DNA from: Eubacterium sp.
GTDB taxonomy: Bacteria > Bacillota > Clostridia > Lachnospirales > Lachnospiraceae
DNA: 7,023 bases
Assembly (NCBI GenBank): GCA_022776205.1
Contig: JALFIK010000103.1
Coordinates: 1 to 7,023 of the forward strand
Direction of reading: 5' to 3'
Positions 1-5,819 of this stretch are shown here, one piece after another. Both the position numbers and the translations under genes were made by a program. How positions within the stretch are numbered: the stretch's first letter is position 1; every line of letters begins with the position of its first letter. The notes below the pieces were generated by a model, which made no database searches, was not told the origin of the DNA, and saw only the letters and a list, made by a program, of their open reading frames with translations.

Positions 1-1
1 A

Positions 2-226
2 TTGAATCAGATGTATACAGTACTACTTATAAAACGGAGCAGTAAAATGGGTGTAGTAATTGGCAGCATGGATAGTCAGGGAGAAAAAATTTTTTTAGGA
101 AATAATTTAACAAGAAGTACAAAAAATTATGATAAGATTCTGGAGGATGGAAATCTGACAGAGGAAGAAAAAAAGAGAATTCTCGAAGCGGAAAAGAAAA
201 AGGCGGAAGAAGATATCATATTGTAG
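2..226 (+). CDS. C-terminal part of an unrecognised protein (left-truncated)
   Basis: The frame is open from the first bases of the window to the TAG at 224-226, so the gene probably begins upstream. I do not recognise a family. The visible 74 residues start with a short hydrophobic strand (VLLI) followed by a small mixed region (GVVIGSMDSQGEKIFLG). They end in a very charged, helix-forming tail rich in Glu and Lys (EEEKKRILEAEKKKAEED), which could be a short coiled coil. An alternative is a complete small protein of about 59 residues starting at the ATG at 47, which has a GGAG at 36-39 with 7 bases of spacing. The gene lies 16 bases upstream of the glycosyltransferase on the same strand, so it is probably in the same transcript. 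The reading frame is likely real; the function is unknown. Confidence 0.6.
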   Translation: MNQMYTVLLIKRSSKMGVVIGSMDSQGEKIFLGNNLTRSTKNYDKILEDGNLTEEEKKRILEAEKKKAEEDIIL

Positions 227-242
227 CCTGCAGGAGGTTTTT

Positions 243-977
243 ATGAAAGTTTCAGTGGCATTGGCCTACTATAACGGAGGAATGTATATCAGGGAACAGC
301 TGGATACGATTTTATGTCAGTTAGAACAGCAGGATGAGGTGGTCATCTCCGTAGACGGCGCACAGGACGGATCGTTATCCCTTCTTTCCGATCTGGCAAA
401 AGACGATGCCCGTATTCATATCATTATGGGGCCGGGAAAGGGGGTTGTCCGTAATTTTGAAAATGCACTCCGTTATTGTGGAGGAGATTTCATTTTTTTA
501 TCGGACCAGGATGATATCTGGGAAAAGAATAAGGTGGAAACTGTAAAAGAAGAATTTCAGAATCCGGAAATTATGGCGGTCATTCACGATGCCGGAATCG
601 TGAATGAAAGAGGGGAGCAGACCGGGGAAGAGAGTCTTTTTTCCATGAGAAAAAGCCGGCCGGGTGTCCTGAAAAATTTTATAAAAAACAGTTATGTCGG
701 CTGCTGTATGGCTTTCCGAAGAGAACTCCTTGCCGTGATTTGTCCTATTCCGGAAGCAATGTATATGCATGATTACTGGATTGGGATGGCGGCAGAACGA
801 ATGGGAAAAGTCTCCTTTTTGCCACAGAAGCTGATTGGTTACCGAAGGCATTCTTCTAATGTGACCCAGATGAGTCATGGGAGTGTGAAATTTATGATAA
901 AGAAAAGGGTGGATATTCTTCGGTGCCTGGTTTTGTTAAGACGGAGAGTAAAGGAGTGGAAGAATGAAAGGGAATAG
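243..977 (+). CDS. Family 2 glycosyltransferase, rhamnosyltransferase-like
   Basis: This 244-residue cytoplasmic GT-A glycosyltransferase probably transfers a sugar from a nucleotide-sugar donor to a growing surface glycan. It opens with the family 2 beta-strand and turn (VSVALAYYNGGMYIREQL, residues 3-20), with VDGAQDGS at 37-44. The metal-binding DxD-type motif is in FLSDQDDIW (85-93; DQDD at 88-91). Further landmarks are YVGCCMAFRRELL (151-163) and the acceptor-side acidic motif HDYW (176-179). The GYRRHSSNVT segment (199-208) is typical of O-antigen or capsule rhamnosyltransferases of the RfbF type. No membrane segment is visible. At 244 residues it is somewhat shorter than the usual 280-330, mainly at the C terminus. 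The start is well supported by AGGAGG at 232-237, 5 bases before the ATG. The stop overlaps the following YfhO gene by 14 bases, so the two are probably translationally coupled. Family call is firm; donor and acceptor are not known. Confidence 0.9.
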   Translation: MKVSVALAYYNGGMYIREQLDTILCQLEQQDEVVISVDGAQDGSLSLLSDLAKDDARIHIIMGPGKGVVRNFENALRYCGGDFIFLSDQDDIWEKNKVETVKEEFQNPEIMAVIHDAGIVNERGEQTGEESLFSMRKSRPGVLKNFIKNSYVGCCMAFRRELLAVICPIPEAMYMHDYWIGMAAERMGKVSFLPQKLIGYRRHSSNVTQMSHGSVKFMIKKRVDILRCLVLLRRRVKEWKNERE

Positions 978-3546
978 AAAAAATATTATATTACTTTCTT
1001 TTTTTATTCCTCTGGTCGTGATGATTGGCTGTAGTATCGTGTTTCGTGTTGCGCCATTCGGAGATAATTCTTTTGTGATTATCGACGGCCTCCATCAGTA
1101 CATGCCTTTTTATTCGATTCTCTATGATAAGTTAAAAAGCGGGGAAAATCTTTTTTACAGCTTTCGGAGTGGTCTGGGAATTAATTTTTTATCGTTATTT
1201 TCATATTATTTGTCCAGTCCTTTTAATCTGATTATTGTATTTTTTAAAAAGAGTCAGCTGAATATGGTTGTCAGTATGCTCATTGTATTAAAAATTGCAC
1301 TCAGTGGAATGACGGCAGGCATCTATTTTTCAAATAAAAGTAAGAAAGCCGGTTTTCCCGTGCTGGCAGTTTCGACTGCCTATGCACTTTGTGCCTATAT
1401 GGTTGGATACTGCTGGAATGTGATGTGGCTGGATGCGATTATGATTTTCCCGATTGTTTTAATGGGGATAGAGCGTCTCATTGACAAAAAGGATGGAAGG
1501 CTGTATTGTCTTTCTCTCTTTTATGCGCTTTTCTGTAATTATTACATTGCCTTCATGATTTGTATTTTTGCGGTAATCTGGTATCTGCTCTATTCTTTTC
1601 GCAGTATAAAACAGTTTTTTTTCCGGGGGCTTTCTTTTGTGATGTATTCTTTCCTGGCAGCGGGGATGGCGGCAGTTCTGCTTCTTCCTGCTTATCTTGG
1701 AATTAAGCAGACTGCTTCCGGGCAGACCATGCAGCTTCCGGAACACAGCTTTCTTACGGGAATGGCAGATCTTCTTAACCGGCAGTTTGCTCTGGGAAGT
1801 CCCATCAGTCATGACAATTTTGACGGGAATGCAAATTTATATGTGGGAATTTTTACGGTTCTCCTTGTAATCCTTTACTTTTTTAACCGGGAAATCCGGG
1901 CAGGAGAAAAAATAAAAAAGGCAGTGCTGCTCGCATTTTTTTATCTGAGTTTTAGCGAGACGATCCTTAATTTCATCTGGCATGGATTTCACGATCAGTA
2001 CGGGATTCCAAATCGTTTCTCTTTTCTGTTTGGATTCGTGCTTTTGTATATGGCGTGGGAGGTACTTGAGCATCTTAACGGGATAGAAGGCTGGCAGATT
2101 GCCTTAGGATGCCTTGGCGGCGTCGCACTTCTGGCCTTTGGGAGACTAAAAGGGAGTGACCCGCCGGAAGATGTCGTGTACGGTGTGGCGGGAATGCTGC
2201 TTATGTTGTATGGACTTCTCCTGTTTTTATATTCTTTATCAAAAAAGAGAAAAATATGGTACCGGACAGTGTTCTGTGTGATTGCCATGATGGAAATGGC
2301 GGTAACGGCCATGGTGGGATTTGATACGAACGGACAAATCTCTGTTTCAAAGTTTTTTTACGGGACGGAGGCTATGGAAAAGGCAACGGCTTTTCTTGAT
2401 GACAAATCATTTTACCGGAGCGAGCTGGCGCAGGCGCTGATGGTCGATGAAAACGCCTGGTATCCATTAAAAAGTGTGGGTTTATTCGGGTCAACTGCGA
2501 CGGATCGGATGGTAAATATAATGGATTCGCTGGGATTTTATACAGGGTGTAATGAATATCTTTACAAAGGGGCTACTCCTGTGACCAATCTTCTTTTTGA
2601 TGTGAGATATCTGTATTATCATGAGGGTGACCGGCTCACGACAGATTTTTCCTATAAAAAAACAGAAGGGGATTTTCGGATTTTCGAAAATCCGGTAAAA
2701 AATATGTCCATCGGTTACTTAATGAATGATTCGGTTACGGACTGGTTTTATCAGAGCGCTTATCCGTTCCGGGTACAAAATGAGCTTGGTGAGCGGGCAT
2801 TTGGAGTTTCCGGTCTCTTTCAAAACATCGATATGCCCGATCCGGAGACAAAGTTGTGCAGTGTAAGGAAAACGAATGATGGGGAGTATTATTTTAAGTA
2901 TAAAGACGCGGATCCGGAAAACATGGCATTTATGATACGGCCAGGGAAGGACATGGAGAATCTTCATCTGTTTTATGATGGAACTCAGGTGGAAACAGCC
3001 TGTGTTTATGTGGATGGAGAACTGAAAGAGCAGGGGGATCTGGACGGTTCGATTTTTTCTGTCGGAAAAATAAAATCCGGTTCTGTTGTAAAAATAACTT
3101 TTCGGTTAAAGGGGGAGACACCGGATGGATATGTCCGTCTGTCCGCAGCCGATTTCAGTGAGAGTGCGTTTTCCACCCTTGCGGATATTGCTGCGCAGAG
3201 AGCATTTCGTATGACAAAATATTCCGGGAATCACATAGAGGGTGATGTCACTGCCCGGGAAGACCGGATCTTATTTTTCTCCATTCCGTTTGATGAGGGA
3301 TGGGAGATTTCTGTGGACGGGAAGAGCGTGGAGGCATGCAAAGTCGGAGGAGCCTTTCTCGGGGTAAAGGTACAGGCCGGGAATCATAAAGTTTCTTTGT
3401 CCTATACTCCGCCGGGCTTTTCTGCCGGCTGGAAAATCAGCCTTTTTTGTGCGGGAATCTTTCTGCTTATCAATTTTTTAAAAAATCGATATAAAAATGA
3501 AAGAATAAAGATAGGCTTTGGCAACACATTGAAAAAGAAAATATGA
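964..3546 (+). CDS. YfhO-family polytopic membrane protein (GT-C-like)
   Basis: An 860-residue membrane protein of the YfhO family (Pfam YfhO). In Bacillus subtilis YfhO works with the glycosyltransferase CsbB in lipoteichoic acid glycosylation and is thought to be a GT-C-fold enzyme using a lipid-linked sugar outside the membrane. The N-terminal half (about 8-452) carries roughly 12 hydrophobic segments. The first outer loop has the acidic residues D34 and D41 in an IIDGLHQYMPF motif, matching the catalytic-type loop of the family. Other family landmarks are NANLYVGIFTVLL (about 290-302) and HGFHDQYGIPNRFSF (340-354). A soluble, presumably extracytoplasmic region follows (about 455-820), closing with the typical GW-VDG-AG-Y block (from W780). 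A last membrane segment (about 821-839) and a basic tail end the protein. The start has AAGGAG at 951-956, 7 bases upstream, and lies inside the preceding gene. The polymer modified is not evident from the sequence. Confidence 0.9.
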   Translation: MKGNRKNIILLSFFIPLVVMIGCSIVFRVAPFGDNSFVIIDGLHQYMPFYSILYDKLKSGENLFYSFRSGLGINFLSLFSYYLSSPFNLIIVFFKKSQLNMVVSMLIVLKIALSGMTAGIYFSNKSKKAGFPVLAVSTAYALCAYMVGYCWNVMWLDAIMIFPIVLMGIERLIDKKDGRLYCLSLFYALFCNYYIAFMICIFAVIWYLLYSFRSIKQFFFRGLSFVMYSFLAAGMAAVLLLPAYLGIKQTASGQTMQLPEHSFLTGMADLLNRQFALGSPISHDNFDGNANLYVGIFTVLLVILYFFNREIRAGEKIKKAVLLAFFYLSFSETILNFIWHGFHDQYGIPNRFSFLFGFVLLYMAWEVLEHLNGIEGWQIALGCLGGVALLAFGRLKGSDPPEDVVYGVAGMLLMLYGLLLFLYSLSKKRKIWYRTVFCVIAMMEMAVTAMVGFDTNGQISVSKFFYGTEAMEKATAFLDDKSFYRSELAQALMVDENAWYPLKSVGLFGSTATDRMVNIMDSLGFYTGCNEYLYKGATPVTNLLFDVRYLYYHEGDRLTTDFSYKKTEGDFRIFENPVKNMSIGYLMNDSVTDWFYQSAYPFRVQNELGERAFGVSGLFQNIDMPDPETKLCSVRKTNDGEYYFKYKDADPENMAFMIRPGKDMENLHLFYDGTQVETACVYVDGELKEQGDLDGSIFSVGKIKSGSVVKITFRLKGETPDGYVRLSAADFSESAFSTLADIAAQRAFRMTKYSGNHIEGDVTAREDRILFFSIPFDEGWEISVDGKSVEACKVGGAFLGVKVQAGNHKVSLSYTPPGFSAGWKISLFCAGIFLLINFLKNRYKNERIKIGFGNTLKKKI
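2677..2694. repeat. 18-base perfect palindrome within yfhO
   Basis: The sequence from 2677 to 2694 (CGGATTTTC joined to GAAAATCCG) is a perfect inverted repeat with no loop. Its left arm overlaps a tandem pair of GATTTTCG units at 2671-2686. It lies in the extracytoplasmic domain coding region and encodes part of the FRIFENPVKN segment, similar to a stretch common in YfhO proteins. No T run follows, so it does not look like a terminator. It may simply reflect codon choice. Confidence 0.5.
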
Positions 3547-3547
3547 T
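3518..3547 (+). promoter_or_regulatory. Candidate vegetative promoter for the DUF1002 gene
   Basis: TTGGCA at 3518-3523 and TATGAT at 3542-3547 each match the sigma-A consensus in 5 of 6 positions and are 18 bases apart. The -10 box overlaps the yfhO stop codon. Transcription would begin near 3554, giving a leader of about 34 bases before the DUF1002 start. It would let the secreted protein be made separately from the glycan genes, but read-through from yfhO is equally possible. Confidence 0.35.
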
Positions 3548-3587
3548 AGACTGTAATTCATGAGAATATTATCTGGAGGTGGAAATC

Positions 3588-4475
3588 ATGATAAATAAAA
3601 AAATGACGGCCGTTTTGCTGGCGGCAATGACTGCGATACTATGTATGGGACCGGTGAATGTATCTGCGGATGCAGTGGCGGAAAAACCGTATTTATCCCT
3701 GGGTGCGGATCTTAACGCGAAGGAAAAGAAGACTGTGCTCGATCTTCTGGATGTGGATGAGGATGATCTCGATGAGTATCAGGTGGTAAAGATTACAAAT
3801 AAGGATGAGCATAAATATCTGGACGATTACCTGGATGATTCCGTGATTGGTTCAAGGGCGCTTTCCTCTGTTTTAATTGAGAAGAAAGATAAGGGCGAGG
3901 GCATTAATGTCACAACGAAAAATATCACATACTGTACAGATGGAATGTACGAAAATGCCCTGACAACAGCCGGAGTGACGGATGCTTCTGTTACGGTGGC
4001 CGGACCTTATAAAATTACCGGGACGGCAGCGCTCGTCGGTGCCATGACAGCCTACGAGGATATGACAGGAAAGACCATTTCCGGCGAGAGTAAGGATGCG
4101 GCAACGAACGAGCTGGTTGTGACCAGCGAGCTTGCAGATGCGCTGGATGATTCGGCCAAGGCAGAACAGTTTCTGGCACTGATTAAGGAGAAGGTTTTAT
4201 CCGATGATGTCAAGAGTGAAGAGGATATCAAGGATATTATTGATGAGTGCAGCAAGGAGCTGGAAGTAAATATTACGGAGGAGCAGCGCCAGGAGATTGC
4301 AGAACTCATGGAGAAAATCGATAAGCTGGACTTAAGCGTCAGTGATTTAAAAGAGCAGGCAGGAAAAATTTATGATAAACTTAGCGAGATGGACCTGGAT
4401 ACCCAGGGATTTTTCCAGAAACTGAAGCAGGCGCTGTCGTCTATTTTTAAGGCACTGAGCGGATTGTTTCATTAA
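3588..4475 (+). CDS. Secreted DUF1002 protein, YpuA-like
   Basis: A 295-residue exported protein of the DUF1002 family, whose Bacillus member is YpuA; no molecular function is established. Residues 1-27 form a classical signal peptide: basic start (INKKM), hydrophobic core, and a VSA cleavage site before D28. There is no lipobox, so the mature protein is probably released or wall-associated. The mature start is followed by an acidic segment (DVDEDDLDEY). The conserved core contains YCTDGMYENALTTAGV (115-130) and AGPYKITGTAALVGAM (138-153). From about 207 to 270 it is predicted helical and highly charged, possibly coiled coil, and it ends in an amphipathic helix (FFQKLKQALSSIFKALSGLF). I chose the ATG at 3588 because GGAGG at 3575-3579 sits 8 bases upstream; the in-frame GTG at 3579 lies inside that ribosome binding site. 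It converges on the bofA-like gene with only 7 bases between stop codons. Confidence 0.88.
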   Translation: MINKKMTAVLLAAMTAILCMGPVNVSADAVAEKPYLSLGADLNAKEKKTVLDLLDVDEDDLDEYQVVKITNKDEHKYLDDYLDDSVIGSRALSSVLIEKKDKGEGINVTTKNITYCTDGMYENALTTAGVTDASVTVAGPYKITGTAALVGAMTAYEDMTGKTISGESKDAATNELVVTSELADALDDSAKAEQFLALIKEKVLSDDVKSEEDIKDIIDECSKELEVNITEEQRQEIAELMEKIDKLDLSVSDLKEQAGKIYDKLSEMDLDTQGFFQKLKQALSSIFKALSGLFH

Positions 4476-4482
4476 AAACTGC

Positions 4483-4755
4483 TTACATGAGGGTGTACAG
4501 GTGAATAGCGTAGAGAAGAATCGCACCGGGGATTCCCAGGATGGCACTGATCAGGCCGGTAAGAGGATTGATACCGATGCCTGTGACAATTTCCCTTGCA
4601 TTTAGAATAAAATTCATAAAATAAATAAAAGACAGGCCAGCGGCACTGCGTCCCATGAAAAACAGCAGGGTTGCCGGTCTTTTTTTTATGGCATAAATGG
4701 CATAACCGGCAAGGCAGGCCAGTAAGAAGATAAGAAGAATCTGGTTCTGACTCAT
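4483..4755 (-). CDS. bofA: BofA-family membrane protein (pro-sigma-K processing inhibitor type)
   Basis: A small two-segment membrane protein of the BofA family. In Bacillus BofA sits in the mother-cell membrane around the forespore and, with SpoIVFA, holds the protease SpoIVFB inactive until sigma-K is needed. From the start used here it has 90 residues, close to Bacillus BofA. The first hydrophobic segment is about 5-23, followed by a basic KKRP turn. The second runs from about 30 to 51, and the conserved C-terminal block GIGINPLTGLISAILGIPG is at 59-77, where ILGIPG is the family signature. An in-frame ATG at 4791 would add 12 basic residues. I prefer 4755 because the protein then starts right at its first membrane segment and because a candidate promoter overlaps 4791. 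Neither start has a strong ribosome binding site (AGAAAG at 4765-4770 is weak). SpoIVFA is missing in many Clostridia, so the role here may differ from the Bacillus one. Confidence 0.8.
   Translation of the reverse strand: MSQNQILLIFLLACLAGYAIYAIKKRPATLLFFMGRSAAGLSFIYFMNFILNAREIVTGIGINPLTGLISAILGIPGAILLYAIHLYTLM
4641..4687 (+). terminator. Possible + strand terminator inside the bofA antisense
   Basis: On the + strand CGGCACTGC (4641-4649) can pair with GCAG (4665-4668) and TGCCG (4672-4676), leaving a 3-base bulge and a 15-base loop. A run of eight T follows at 4680-4687. It would stop transcripts that run out of the DUF1002 gene, which has no room for a terminator before bofA. The T run also encodes the Lys-Lys-Arg turn of BofA on the other strand, so the resemblance may be coincidence. 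Confidence 0.25.
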
Positions 4756-4786
4756 GAAATTTTTCTTTCTATTGTTTCTTAATTTC

Positions 4787-4816
4787 AACATATGAGAAAA
4801 GGTTGTTATTTATGAA
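4787..4816 (-). promoter_or_regulatory. Candidate sigma-E-like promoter for bofA
   Basis: Read on the - strand, TTCATAAA (4816-4809) and CATATGTT (4794-4787) resemble the sporulation sigma-E boxes. The -35 ATA core and the -10 CATA start are 16 bases apart, the usual distance. The last part of the -10 box deviates from CATACA. In Bacillus bofA is expressed in the mother cell under sigma-E, so the site fits the gene. Transcription would start near 4780, downstream of the upstream ATG at 4791, which supports the 4755 start. No convincing sigma-A promoter was found for this gene. Confidence 0.35.
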
Positions 4817-4848
4817 AGAAAAAAATGTAAATAATAGAAAAATAAAAC

Positions 4849-4877
4849 TGGACACAGATGGAAATTTATGTTATATT
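4849..4877 (+). promoter_or_regulatory. Strong sigma-A promoter of the Tad operon
   Basis: TGGACA at 4849-4854 and TATATT at 4872-4877 each match the consensus in 5 of 6 positions with the ideal 17-base spacing, and a TG at 4869-4870 gives an extended -10. Transcription would begin around 4884, leaving a leader of about 58 bases before the TadZ-like start. The leader is almost all A, T and G. The site drives the pilus genes away from the divergent bofA gene. Confidence 0.6.
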
Positions 4878-4941
4878 GATGTTGGGATAAATGTTAGTAA
4901 ATAGAAATAAAGGAAATAAATAGGAAGGATGACCGGAAAGT

Positions 4942-5814
4942 ATGGAATCATCAGAAGTTTACACAATCATTGTTGGAGAGAAAGGAGAATACGGAAACCG
5001 CCTGGTGCGCTATCTGGAGAATCATCTTCCTGCTTCGGTGCGAATTCGCAGATTTACCGGAGCGCAACATTTTGTCTGCGGAAGGGAGGAAGGGGAATGT
5101 TATCTTTTTGATGAATTATTTTATGAAGAGCTTTCCGAGGAGCAGAAAAGTATTCTAAGCGGAAAGGAGAAGGTAATTCTGCTTTCTTTGGAAGAGAAGG
5201 AAGGATATTTTTGTAAATTTCACAACCCGGCAGAACTACTGGAGCGAATGCAGCTGCCCTGTGTCCGGGAAAATGCAGCCTATGGAACGGGATCAGACAG
5301 AGAGAGGATGTTTTCCGTTATTTACTCCCCGATTTTCGAGGAGAATTTAAGAGATATGGCGAGAGAGTTCATGGAGCCGGGCGATTTATATCTTGGTGTG
5401 GAAGATCTGGGGGTATCCGGGAAGAACTGTGCAGATATGGGAGATCTTTGTTATTACATACATCTGAGAGAAGAAAATATTCTGAAGATACTGGGGGAGA
5501 TGGTGTCTGAGGAAAATGGAATTATCTTTCTGGATTCACCGGATATGTATTTTTATCTCAGAGAACTGACACGGGAAGATTATCAGTGGTTTTTTGACCA
5601 GTTGAAAAAAGAGAGTGTGTATGGGGATGTTGTTTTAGGAGAGGGAAATGGTTTTATAAATAATCCCGGAGTTTTCAGACAGTTTGACCGGGTGATTCTT
5701 GTGGATTCCCGGGATAATCCGAGACAGACTTTATTTTGTGACCATATTGAGCACATTCTCAGGGAAGATTTTTTTGAGGGAAGTCTTGTGCGTTTTCGGA
5801 AGGAGGAGAGATAG
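4942..5814 (+). CDS. tadZ: TadZ/CpaE-like pilus localisation protein without a Walker A motif
   Basis: A 290-residue protein with the two-domain layout of TadZ/CpaE, the MinD-like factor that places Tad (Flp) pilus machines in the cell. Residues 6-103 resemble an atypical receiver domain (YTIIVGEKGEYGNRLVRYLE at the start, VILLSLEE at 78-85). Residues 123-275 keep the order of the MinD-like domain: FSVIYSP (124-130), LYLGVED (149-155), DMGDLCYYI (165-173), FLDSPDMYFYLRELT (196-210) and FDRVILVD (248-255). Where the P-loop should follow SP, the sequence reads IFEENLRDMA, with no glycine or lysine. The strand that normally ends in Asp reads DVVLGEGNG (229-237). It is therefore probably a pseudo-ATPase. 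The start is the only ATG after an in-frame stop at 4930-4932. AGGAAGG at 4922-4928 is 13 bases away, so translation may be modest. tadA follows 5 bases later. The TadZ call rests on layout and on that neighbour. Confidence 0.72.
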   Translation: MESSEVYTIIVGEKGEYGNRLVRYLENHLPASVRIRRFTGAQHFVCGREEGECYLFDELFYEELSEEQKSILSGKEKVILLSLEEKEGYFCKFHNPAELLERMQLPCVRENAAYGTGSDRERMFSVIYSPIFEENLRDMAREFMEPGDLYLGVEDLGVSGKNCADMGDLCYYIHLREENILKILGEMVSEENGIIFLDSPDMYFYLRELTREDYQWFFDQLKKESVYGDVVLGEGNGFINNPGVFRQFDRVILVDSRDNPRQTLFCDHIEHILREDFFEGSLVRFRKEER

Positions 5815-5819
5815 GGAAT

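Noticed and set aside
498..878. 126-codon open frame on the - strand
   Set aside because: It lies wholly inside the well-supported glycosyltransferase, has no ribosome binding site or family resemblance, and its composition is that of an antisense shadow.
1459..2312. Several - strand open frames inside yfhO
   Set aside because: They are antisense to a clearly recognised membrane protein and read as basic, Pro- and Lys-rich peptides without domains.
3579..3587. GTG at 3579 as an upstream start for the DUF1002 protein
   Set aside because: The GTG is part of the ribosome binding site GGAGGTGG; the ATG at 3588 has proper spacing and gives a normal signal peptide.
4052..4309. Serine-rich 85-codon frame on the - strand
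   Set aside because: It is the antisense of the acidic, helical part of the DUF1002 protein; the serine richness simply mirrors Asp, Glu and Ala codons.
4803..4831. Sigma-A promoter for bofA (TTTACA, 17 bases, TAACAA on the - strand)
   Set aside because: The -35 is acceptable but the -10 matches only 3 of 6 positions; the sigma-E-like pair fits better.
4792..4941. Possible riboswitch or small RNA in the divergent intergenic region
   Set aside because: The 150 bases are AT-rich with no stable stems or known aptamer core; promoters account for the recognisable parts.
4929..5111. 60-codon frame starting at the ATG at 4929
   Set aside because: It overlaps the TadZ-like gene in another frame, has AGGAAGG directly abutting the ATG with no spacing, and shows no family resemblance.
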